DNA from: Protonemura montana | Lineage: Eukaryota; Arthropoda; Insecta; Plecoptera; Nemouridae | DNA: 64,000 nt | Assembly (NCBI GenBank): GCA_947568835.1 | Contig: OX387605.1 | Location: forward strand, 62,001 to 126,000 | Direction of reading: 5' to 3' | Shown: one piece after another, positions 32,959 through 43,600 of the stretch | How positions within the stretch are numbered: position 1 is the stretch's first letter | Layout of the letters: every line of letters starts with the position of its first letter | Notes under the pieces: model-generated | Told to the model about the DNA's origin: nothing | Databases searched by the model: none | What the model saw: only the letters and a program-made list of their open reading frames with translations | Made by a program: the position numbers and the translations under genes

Positions 32959-34632
32959 GTGCTAGGCTAGGCTGGGTGCTAGGCTGGGTGCTAGGCTAGG
33001 CTGGGTGCTAGGCTGGGTGCTAGGCTGGGTGCTAGGCTGGGTGCTAGGCTGGGTGCTAGGCTAGGCTGGGTGCTAGGCTGGGTGCTAGGCTGGGTGCTAG
33101 GCTAGGCTGGGTGCTAGGCTGGGTGCTAGGCTGGGTGCTAGGCTGGGTGCTAGGCTGGGTGCTAGGCTGGGTGCTAGGCTAGGCTGGGTGCTAGGCTGGG
33201 TGCTAGGCTGGGTGCTAGGCTAGGTGCTAGGCTGGGTGCTAGGCTGGGTGCTAGGCTGGGTGCTAGGCTGGGTGCTAGGCTAGGCTGGGTGCTAGGCTGG
33301 GTGCTAGGCTGGGTGCTAGGCTGGGTGCTAGGCTGGGTGCTAGGCTGGGTGCTAGGCTGGGTGCTAGGCTGGGTGCTAGGCTGGGTGCTAGGCTAGGCTG
33401 GGTGCTAGGCTAGGCTGGGTGCTAGGCTAGGCTGGGTGCTAGGCTGGGTGCTAGGCTGGGTGCTAGGCTGGGTGCTAGGCTAGGCTGGGTGCTAGGCTGG
33501 GTGCTAGGCTGGGTGCTAGGCTGGGTGCTAGGCTGGGTGCTAGGCTGGGTGCTAGGCTGGGTGCTAGGCTAGGCTGGGTGCTAGGCTAGGCTAGGCTAGG
33601 CTGGGTGCTAGGCTGGGTGCTAGGCTAGGCTGGGTGCTAGGCTGGGTGCTAGGCTGGGTGCTAGGCTGGGTGCTAGGCTGGGTGCTAGGCTGGGTGCTAG
33701 GCTGGGTGCTAGGCTGGGTGCTAGGCTGGGTGCTAGGCTGGGTGCTAGGCTGGGTGCTAGGCTGGGTGCTAGGCTGGGTGCTAGGCTGGGTGCTAGGCTG
33801 GGTGCTAGGCTGGGTGCTAGGCTGGGTGCTAGGCTGGGTGCTAGGCTGGGTGCTAGGCTGGGTGCTAGGCTAGGTGCTAGGCTGGGTGCTAGGCTGGGTG
33901 CTAGGCTGGGTGCTAGGCTGGGTGCTAGGCTGGGTGCTAGGCTGGGTGCTAGGCTGGGTGCTAGGCTGGGTGCTAGGCTGGGTGCTAGGCTGGGTGCTAG
34001 GCTGGGTGCTAGGCTGGGTGCTAGGCTGGGTGCTAGGCTAGGCTGGGTGCTAGGCTGGGTGCTAGGCTGGGTGCTAGGCTGGGTGCTAGGCTGGGTGCTA
34101 GGCTGGGTGCTAGGCTGGGTGCTAGGCTGGGTGCTAGGCTAGGCTGGGTGCTAGGCTGGGTGCTAGGCTGGGTGCTAGGCTAGGCTGGGTGCTAGGCTGG
34201 GTGCTAGGCTGGGTGCTAGGCTGGGTGCTAGGCTGGGTGCTAGGCTGGGTGCTAGGCTGGGTGCTAGGCTGGGTGCTAGGCTGGGTGCTAGGCTGGGTGC
34301 TAGGCTGGGTGCTAGGCTGGGTGCTAGGCTGGGTGCTAGGCTGGGTGCTAGGCTAGGCTGGGTGCTAGGCTGGGTGCTAGGCTGGGTGCTAGGCTGGGTG
34401 CTAGGCTAGGTGCTAGGCTGGGTGCTAGGCTGGGTGCTAGGCTGGGTGCTAGGCTGGGTGCTAGGCTGGGTGCTAGGCTAGGCTAGGTGCTAGGCTGGGT
34501 GCTAGGCTGGGTGCTAGGCTGGGTGCTAGGCTGGGTGCTAGGCTGGGTGCTAGGCTGGGTGCTAGGCTGGGTGCTAGGCTGGGTGCTAGGCTAGGCTAGG
34601 TGCTAGGCTGGGTGCTAGGCTGGGTGCTAGGC
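32955..34632. repeat. 12-bp / 5-bp compound satellite (GGGTGCTAGGCT and AGGCT)
   Basis: About 135 copies of GGGTGCTAGGCT with scattered AGGCT insertions that create an irregular higher-order pattern. It abuts the 74-bp array at GGCACTGGGTGCTAGG, where the two units share GGGT. Confidence 0.97.
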
Positions 34633-34639
34633 AGGTTAG

Positions 34640-35250
34640 GGGGTTGCGCCCGGGGCGGCCGCACCCAGCATCGACCGCGAGGGTGCGGGAGTCGGGTTTT
34701 AGGGAAAGGGGGGATTGGACTGCACGGTGCGAGCACGTGACTGCGCGGGTCGCGTCGTGGGATGCTCTCGTCATTGTTCTCTGAGCGAGACAATGCATGC
34801 GTCGGCCAACGGGGTCAACGCCAACGCGGCGCTTTCATAATGTACACACTGTCAACCCGATGCCCGCCAAACGCCCTCCCCAAGATGGGCACTAAGCTCT
34901 AGTTAAAACATCGCAGTGAAACAGCCTACCTTTGCCGCGCTCGGCCTCGCCGTCCGGTGCCATCTCGAGGCGTCCACTAACCGACGACGCAGCGTCGGGG
35001 ACGTCGCGACGCGTGCTAAGCCGAAGTGGGGCGACGCGCAGGAGTCGTGGGGCGTCGGCGGGCGCCACGACGCTAGCGTCGCCGCCGAACAGTACCATAC
35101 AGTGGGTACGGCGAGACGCGGCGGCAATGTGACGCGCATGGAGGACCGCGACACTAGCGACTCCACACGGTGGCGGTCACCGGCGAACTGAATCCGACAG
35201 CTGTGTACAGATGCTTCTGCCTCGCGGTCGTTGATTTCAAGGGGGTGGGG
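34640..35250 (-). promoter_or_regulatory. CpG-rich segment around the first exon of gene B
   Basis: High GC with many CpG dinucleotides, in contrast to the AT-rich flank from 35400. It contains the presumed first coding exon (34930-35098), so a promoter or first-exon island is inferred. No TATA box or initiator was identified. Confidence 0.4.
34930..35098 (-). CDS. Gene B first coding exon
   Basis: The exon starts MVLFGGDASVV and ends LEMAPDGEAERGK, with donor GTAGGC at 34924-34929 in phase 1. This exactly fits the acceptor of the 22604-23559 exon and gives K-D-LAVWNKS across the junction. The start chosen is the first in-frame ATG after an in-frame TGA at 35177-35179. An upstream acceptor giving a longer protein cannot be excluded, but none with a pyrimidine tract lies between the stop and the ATG. 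No signal peptide is apparent. Composition is arginine and alanine rich. Confidence 0.6.
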
Positions 35251-35399
35251 GGAGAACAGCTGCTGCAGTGCGGGTGGTAGACTACAAGGCGGCAAATCGC
35301 GCGGCTTAAATTCATTCACTCTGCGTTGACTCGGGAGTCGTGAGGAATCCCAGTGGTTAATTTGTAATGAAACAGTTGGGTTCGCTTTCAATTGAATTC

Positions 35400-35815
35400 A
35401 GGTGCTGTTCTAGATCGTGTGTTTTCTTGGGGGGAACAAGGAAGCCGTGCCTGATGTTGAAAAACATTGAAACAATTTCTATACTCTCGCTATGCTTTGT
35501 CGGCGCTGCCTGACAAAGGCTAGCGTTGCCTGAGCTTAGCTAAGCTTAGCCTTGCTATCGCTTTGCGTTGTCATAATTATGAGCTTGTGTATTCGCCATT
35601 TATTCTTCAGAATGATAAGATTCTTTGAATATACCTACTTTCTGTTGAATGCCATTTCCAAATAAAATGTTCACCAACACATAAAAATAACGTGTGTTTG
35701 GGTCGAACCGGGATGTTGGTGCTCCTGCTAAGAGTAAATCTAGATCTGGTTCGCCGGAAATATTCAATACATCACTCGGTTTCATTTCTAGTAAAACATC
35801 ACGTTGTACTTGCCT
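35400..35815. other. Upstream flank, no gene confirmed
   Basis: AT-rich. A minus-strand open stretch (about 35600-35820) has ordinary amino-acid composition but no recognisable domain, and it includes a box-B-like GGTTCGACCC, so it may be repeat-derived. Confidence 0.35.
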
Positions 35816-36872
35816 TGCCACCGAACAGTTTGTCGTGCTGCAAACACCGGTCCTCGTGAGATCACCGAAGTTAAGCAACACTGCGCTGGGTCTGGTATTG
35901 GATGGGTGACCATCATACACATGACCAGTTCTGTTCGGGAGAGAGGTTGGAGGGATGAAAGTTAAGCAACACTGCGTTGGGTCAGGTATTGGATGGGTGA
36001 CCATCATACACATGACCAGTTCTGTTTGGGAGAGAGGTTGGAGGGATGAAAGTTAAGCAACACTGCGCTGGGTCAGGTATTGGATGGGTAACCATCATAC
36101 ACATGACCAGTTCTGTTCGGGAGAGAGGTTGGAGGGATGAAAGTTAAGCAACACTGTGCTGGGTCAGGTATTGGATGGGTAACCATCATACACATGACCA
36201 GTTCTGTTCAGGAGAGAGGTTGGAGGGATGAAAGTTAAGCAACACTGCGCTGGGTCAGGTATTGGATGGGTGGCCATCATACACATGACCAGTTCTGTTC
36301 GGGAGAGAGGTTGGAGGGATGAAAGTTAAGTAACACTGCGCTGGGTCAGGTATTGGATGGGTGACCATCATACACATGACCAGTTCTGTTCGGTAGAGAG
36401 GTTGGAGGGATGAAAGTTAAGCAACACTGCGCTGGGTCAGGTAGTGGATGGGTGACCATCATACACATGACCAGTTCTGTTTGGGAGAGAGGTTGGAGGG
36501 ATGAAAGTTAAGCAACACTGCGCTGGGTCAGGTATTGGATGGGTGACCATCATACACATGACCAGTTCTGTTCGTGAGAGAGGTTGGAGGGATGAAAGTT
36601 AGTACAGCAACTTCACTCGCTTTGCTTATCAACCTCTCGACAGCATGGATCTGTGGAGGAATCCTGTTGCTCGCGTTGTACCGTCCTTCGGAAGGGACGT
36701 TAAGCGCTCTTCGGAAGGAGTAGGCTACGCAGGTCGGCACCGGGTTTCCCCTCCTCCCTTCTAGGCTAGGTTAGGTTCATCATCATCCACTCATTCACCG
36801 ACGCCATTAAACCAGTGCTACATGGCCAGGTGTCAAAACAGTGCTATGTTAAACACCAATAATCAATCAATT
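35816..36872 (+). mobile_element. 5S-derived SINE with the longest 5S-like 5' end (copy 7)
   Basis: It begins near 35820 (CCGAACAGTTTGTCGTGCTG). AACACCGGTCCTCGTGAGATC and ACCGAAGTTAAGCAAC follow, closely matching 5S rRNA from about nucleotide 25 onward. About eight 91-bp head units, the body from about 36598 and a tail ending TTAAACACCAATAATCAATC near 36870 complete the element. Confidence 0.88.
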
Positions 36873-37210
36873 AAACTGCCTTGCAATTACAGTGCAACTT
36901 CCTAAACATATTATTTGCATTACGTTGAGTACTTATGTTTCGTAAAGTATTAAATTTAGATTAAAATTCATAAAAACATTTGTTGGTTTTCTTTGTTTCT
37001 GAAGGCGACTTGCAAAAACCTCTCACTGTCTGGCAGTAGTCGGAGGGGAGGGGGAGCCCGGTCGCTCCTTTCATGAATCAGGACGGAAATCAGCGAGCGA
37101 AGAGAGCGTTATTTTATAAATTGGTTAGCAGATAACATTGGGTTGGTCAGAGATACATAGGTGCAAAGTAAGAAATACATACATCAATACTTACATACAC
37201 ATGAAAACAA
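36873..37210. other. Spacer, no gene recognised
   Basis: AT-rich sequence without visible features except a short G-rich stretch near 37045. Confidence 0.5.
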
Positions 37211-37606
37211 TTACCAAGTAGAAAAATCTTTGTATGAATAAAAACATTGCGTTATTAAAAAGTATCTGAGCTTTAGAGCGAAGTCTTGTTTCCATATTAA
37301 AACGTTTAATTCAGCTGAGAGTTTGATAAAGTAGCTGACAACTACAAAGACATGGCTCGTGACATTCCTATTTGGTACAAAGAAATTGCGTTCATTGTTG
37401 CCTCTCATCCTGTGATCATGTCTTTCCACTTTTTCTTGAATGTGCGTTCCAATCTGCGAAGACCTCAGGAGGGTGGTTAATAATCTTTTACAGGGTGGTT
37501 TGTTTGGAAACCTGGCTTGAATTGCGTGCATAGAAACATCGGTTATTCTGTTATAAAATATATCCCATAAGTAAACTTCAAACACTATAGGTACATACCC
37601 CAGCAT
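37211..37606 (-). pseudogene. Remnant of a non-LTR retrotransposon (LINE) ORF2 C-terminus
   Basis: The 131-codon frame contains NERNFFVPNRNVTSH, SYFIKLSAELN and LRYFLITQCFYSYKDFS. These resemble the typical end of LINE ORF2 proteins, where an N-R-x-F/L-x-x-P motif is followed by YN.LP and a K-L..YL....FYS..EF end. The rest of the ORF is missing and the left end stops at an AT-rich stretch. The assignment rests on motif resemblance only; the family is not identified. Confidence 0.5.
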
Positions 37607-37689
37607 TAACCTGCCAAATAGTTATATAACATTGCACGAATGTGTCTGAACTGAGGTACCTACTGTCAGCGTCCCAACAAGGGGCTGGT

Positions 37690-40600
37690 CCGGTTTACTC
37701 AAAATACTAGGACATCTCAGTACCTACTAGAAGACCAACTGTATAACAGTTGCTTGTGAGAAAACTTCATTATGATCTCAGTACCTACTAGAAGACCAAC
37801 TGTATTACAGTTGCTTGTGAGAAAACTTCATTATGATCTCAGTACCTACTAGAAGACCAACTGTATTACAGTTGCTTGTGAGAAAACTTCATTATGATCT
37901 CAGTACCTACTAGAAGACCAACTGTATTACAGTTGCTTGTGAGAAAACTTCATTATGATCTCAGTACCTACTAGAAGACCAACTGTATTACAGTTGCTTG
38001 TGAGAAAACTTCATTATGATCTCAGTACCTACTAGAAGACCAACTGTATTACAGTTGCTTGTGAGAAAACTGCATTATGATCTCAGTACCTACTAGAAGA
38101 CCAACTGTATTACAGTTGCTTGTGAGAAAACTTCATTATGATCTCAGTACCTACTAGAAGACCAACTGTATTACAGTTGCTTGTGAGAAAACTTCATTAT
38201 GATCTCAGTACCTACTAGAAGACCAACTGTATTACAGTTGCTTGTGAGAAAACTGCATTATGATCTCAGTACCTACTAGAAGACCAACTGTATTACAGTT
38301 GCTTGTGAGAAAACTTCATTATGATCTCAGTACCTACTAGAAGACCAACTGTATTACAGTTGCTTGTGAGAAAACTTCATTATGATCTCAGTACCTACTA
38401 GAAGACCAACTGTATTACAGTTGCTTGTGAGAAAACTGCATTATGATCTCAGTACCTACTAGAAGACCAACTGTATTACAGTTGCTTGTGAGAAAACTGC
38501 ATTATGATCTCAGTACCTACTAGAAGACCAACTGTATTACAGTTGCTTGTGAGAAAACTGCATTATGATCTCAGTACCTACTAGAAGACCAACTGTATTA
38601 CAGTTGCTTGTGAGAAAACTTCATTATGATCTCAGTACCTACTAGAAGACCAACTGTATTACAGTTGCTTGTGAGAAAACTGCATTATGATCTCAGTACC
38701 TACTAGAAGACCAACTGTATTACAGTTGCTTGTGAGAAAAACTTCATTATGATCTCAGTACCTACTAGAAGACCAACTGTATTACAGTTGCTTGTGAGAA
38801 AACTGCATTATGATCTCAGTACCTACTAGAAGACCAACTGTATTACAGTTGCTTGTGAGAAAACTTCATTATGATCTCAGTACCTACTAGAAGACCAACT
38901 GTATTACAGTTGCTTGTGAGAAAACTTCATTATGATCTCAGTACCTACTAGAAGACCAACTGTATTACAGTTGCTTGTGAGAAAACTTCATTATGATCTC
39001 AGTACCTACTAGAAGACCAACTGTATTACAGTTGCTTGTGAGAAAACTGCATTATGATCTCAGTACCTACTAGAAGACCAACTGTATTACAGTTGCTTGT
39101 GAGAAAACTGCATTATGATCTCAGTACCTACTAGAAGACCAACTGTATTACAGTTGCTTGTGAGAAAACTTCATTATGATCTCAGTACCTACTAGAAGAC
39201 CAACTGTATTACAGTTGCTTGTGAGAAAACTTCATTATGATCTCAGTACCTACTAGAAGACCAACTGTATTACAGTTGCTTGTGAGAAAACTTCATTATG
39301 ATCTCAGTACCTACTAGAAGACCAACTGTATTACAGTTGCTTGTGAGAAAACTTCATTATGATCTCAGTACCTACTAGAAGACCAACTGTATTACAGTTG
39401 CTTGTGAGAAAACTTCATTATGATCTCAGTACCTACTAGAAGACCAACTGTATTACAGTTGCTTGTGAGAAAACTTCATTATGATCTCAGTACCTACTAG
39501 AAGACCAACTGTATTACAGTTGCTTGTGAGAAAACTTCATTATGATCTCAGTACCTACTAGAAGACCAACTGTATTACAGTTGCTTGTGAGAAAACTTCA
39601 TTATGATCTCAGTACCTACTTGAAGACCAACTGTATTACAGTTGCTTGTGAGAAAACTTCATTATGATCTCAGTACCTACTAGAAGACCAACTGTATTAC
39701 AGTTGCTTGTGAGAAAACTGCATTATGATCTCAGTACCTACTAGAAGACCAACTGTATTACAGTTGCTTGTGAGAAAACTTCATTATGATCTCAGTACCT
39801 ACTAGAAGACCAACTGTATTACAGTTGCTTGTGAGAAAACTTCATTATGATCTCAGTACCTACTAGAAGACCAACTGTATTACAGTTGCTTGTGAGAAAA
39901 CTTCATTATGATCTCAGTACCTACTAGAAGACCAACTGTATTACAGTTGCTTGTGAGAAAACTGCATTATGATCTCAGTACCTACTAGAAGACCAACTGT
40001 ATTACAGTTGCTTGTGAGAAAACTGCATTATGATCTCAGTACCTACTAGAAGACCAACTGTATTACAGTTGCTTGTGAGAAAACTTCATTATGATCTCAG
40101 TACCTACTAGAAGACCAACTGTATTACAGTTGCTTGTGAGAAAACTTCATTATGATCTCAGTACCTACTAGAAGACCAACTGTATTACAGTTGCTTGTGA
40201 GAAAACTGCATTATGATCTCAGTACCTACTAGAAGACCAACTGTATTACAGTTGCTTGTGAGAAAACTGCATTATGATCTCAGTACCTACTAGAAGACCA
40301 ACTGTATTACAGTTGCTTGTGAGAAAACTTCATTATGATCTCAGTACCTACTAGAAGACCAACTGTATTACAGTTGCTTGTGAGAAAACTTCATTATGAT
40401 CTCAGTACCTACTAGAAGACCAACTGTATTACAGTTGCTTGTGAGAAAACTTCATTATGATCTCAGTACCTACTAGAAGACCAACTGTATTACAGTTGCT
40501 TGTGAGAAAACTTCATTATGATCTCAGTACCTACTAGAAGACCAACTGTATTACAGTTGCTTGTGAGAAAACTTCATTATGATCTCAGTACCTACTAGAA

Positions 40601-43600
40601 GACCAACTGTATTACAGTTGCTTGTGAGAAAACTTCATTATGATCTCAGTACCTACTAGAAGACCAACTGTATTACAGTTGCTTGTGAGAAAACTTCATT
40701 ATGATCTCAGTACCTACTAGAAGACCAACTGTATTACAGTTGCTTGTGAGAAAACTTCATTATGATCTCAGTACCTACTAGAAGACCAACTGTATTACAG
40801 TTGCTTGTGAGAAAACTTCATTATGATCTCAGTACCTACTAGAAGACCAACTGTATTACAGTTGCTTGTGAGAAAACTGCATTATGATCTCAGTACCTAC
40901 TAGAAGACCAACTGTATTACAGTTGCTTGTGAGAAAACTTCATTATGATCTCAGTACCTACTAGAAGACCAACTGTATTACAGTTGCTTGTGAGAAAACT
41001 TCATTATGATCTCAGTACCTACTAGAAGACCAACTGTATTACAGTTGCTTGTGAGAAAACTTCATTATGATCTCAGTACCTACTAGAAGACCAACTGTAT
41101 TACAGTTGCTTGTGAGAAAACTGCATTATGATCTCAGTACCTACTAGAAGACCAACTGTATTACAGTTGCTTGTGAGAAAACTGCATTATGATCTCAGTA
41201 CCTACTAGAAGACCAACTGTATTACAGTTGCTTGTGAGAAAACTTCATTATGATCTCAGTACCTACTAGAAGACCAACTGTATTACAGTTGCTTGTGAGA
41301 AAACTGCATTATGATCTCAGTACCTACTAGAAGACCAACTGTATTACAGTTGCTTGTGAGAAAACTTCATTATGATCTCAGTACCTACTAGAAGACCAAC
41401 TGTATTACAGTTGCTTGTGAGAAAACTTCATTATGATCTCAGTACCTACTAGAAGACCAACTGTATTACAGTTGCTTGTGAGAAAACTCCATTATGATCT
41501 CAGTACCTACTAGAAGACCAACTGTATTACAGTTGCTTGTGAGAAAACTTCATTATGATCTCAGTACCTACTAGAAGACCAACTGTATTACAGTTGCTTG
41601 TGAGAAAACTTCATTATGATCTCAGTACCTACTAGAAGACCAACTGTATTACAGTTGCTTGTGAGAAAACTGCATTATGATCTCAGTACCTACTAGAAGA
41701 CCAACTGTATTACAGTTGCTTGTGAGAAAACTTCATTATGATCTCAGTACCTACAAGAAGACCAACTGTATTACAGTTGCTTGTGAGAAAACTTCATTAT
41801 GATCTCAGTACCTACTAGAAGACCAACTGTATTACAGTTGCTTGTGAGAAAACTTCATTATGATCTCAGTACCTACTAGAAGACCAACTGTATTACAGTT
41901 GCTTGTGAGAAAACTGCATTATGATCTCAGTACCTACTAGAAGACCAACTGTATTACAGTTGCTTGTGAGAAAACTTCATTATGATCTCAGTACCTACTA
42001 GAAGACCAACTGTATTACAGTTGCTTGTGAGAAAACTGCATTATGATCTCAGTACCTACTTGAAGACCAACTGTATTACAGTTGCTTGTGAGAAAACTTC
42101 ATTATGATCTCAGTACCTACTAGAAGACCAACTGTATTACAGTTGCTTGTGAGAAAACTGCATTATGATCTCAGTACCTACTAGAAGACCAACTGTATTA
42201 CAGTTGCTTGTGAGAAAACTGCATTATGATCTCAGTACCTACTAGAAGACCAACTGTATTACAGTTGCTTGTGAGAAAACTGCATTATGATCTCAGTACC
42301 TACTAGAAGACCAACTGTATTACAGTTGCTTGTGAGAAAACTGCATTATGATCTCAGTACCTACTAGAAGACCAACTGTATTACAGTTGCTTGTGAGAAA
42401 ACTGCATTATGATCTCAGTACCTACTTGAAGACCAACTGTATTACAGTTGCTTGTGAGAAAACTGCATTATGATCTCAGTACCTACTAGAAGACCAACTG
42501 TATTACAGTTGCTTGTGAGAAAACTTCATTATGATCTCAGTACCTACTAGAAGACCAACTGTATTACAGTTGCTTGTGAGAAAACTTCATTATGATCTCA
42601 GTACCTACTAGAAGACCAACTGTATTACAGTTGCTTGTGAGAAAACTTCATTATGATCTCAGTACCTACTAGAAGACCAACTGTATTACAGTTGCTTGTG
42701 AGAAAACTTCATTATGATCTCAGTACCTACTAGAAGACCAACTGTATTACAGTTGCTTGTGAGAAAACTTCATTATGATCTCAGTACCTACTAGAAGACC
42801 AACTGTATTACAGTTGCTTGTGAGAAAACTTCATTATGATCTCAGTACCTACTAGAAGACCAACTGTATTACAGTTGCTTGTGAGAAAACTGCATTATGA
42901 TCTCAGTACCTACTAGAAGACCAACTGTATTACAGTTGCTTGTGAGAAAACTGCATTATGATCTCAGTACCTACTAGAAGACCAACTGTATTACAGTTGC
43001 TTGTGAGAAAACTGCATTATGATCTCAGTACCTACTAGAAGACCAACTGTATTACAGTTGCTTGTGAGAAAACTGCATTATGATCTCAGTACCTACTAGA
43101 AGACCAACTGTATTACAGTTGCTTGTGAGAAAACTTCATTATGATCTCAGTACCTACTAGAAGACCAACTGTATTACAGTTGCTTGTGAGAAAACTGCAT
43201 TATGATCTCAGTACCTACTAGAAGACCAACTGTATTACAGTTGCTTGTGAGAAAACTTCATTATGATCTCAGTACCTACTAGAAGACCAACTGTATTACA
43301 GTTGCTTGTGAGAAAACTTCATTATGATCTCAGTACCTACTAGAAGACCAACTGTATTACAGTTGCTTGTGAGAAAACTTCATTATGATCTCAGTACCTA
43401 CTAGAAGACCAACTGTATTACAGTTGCTTGTGAGAAAACTTCATTATGATCTCAGTACCTACTAGAAGACCAACTGTATTACAGTTGCTTGTGAGAAAAC
43501 TGCATTATGATCTCAGTACCTACTAGAAGACTAACTGTATTACAGTTGCTTGTGAGAAAACTGCATTATGATCTCAGTACCTACTAGAAGACCAACTGTA

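Larger units (their letters stand above)
20307..35098 (-). other. Gene B span: four-exon PDZ-domain protein gene
   Basis: Exons 34930-35098, 22604-23559, 21261-21492 and 20307-20461 join through GT-AG introns with matching phases (1, 0, 1) into a 1512-nt frame from ATG at 35098 to TAA at 20307-20309. The product is 503 residues with a single C-terminal PDZ domain at about residues 400-492, so it may be a scaffold that binds C-terminal peptides of partner proteins. The PDZ resembles those of the PDZD2 / interleukin-16 type, which I state from general familiarity only. The first intron is 11.4 kb and packed with tandem arrays. Confidence 0.8.

Noticed and set aside
34903-35391. 162-codon minus open frame across the gene B first exon
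   Set aside because: It reaches the same donor in phase 0, which does not fit the next exon (phase 1 needed). The frame starting at 35098 does fit.
35600-35820. Extra upstream exon of gene B
   Set aside because: Open on the minus strand, but without a convincing acceptor or donor that fits the first exon, and it contains a box-B-like motif typical of SINE fragments.
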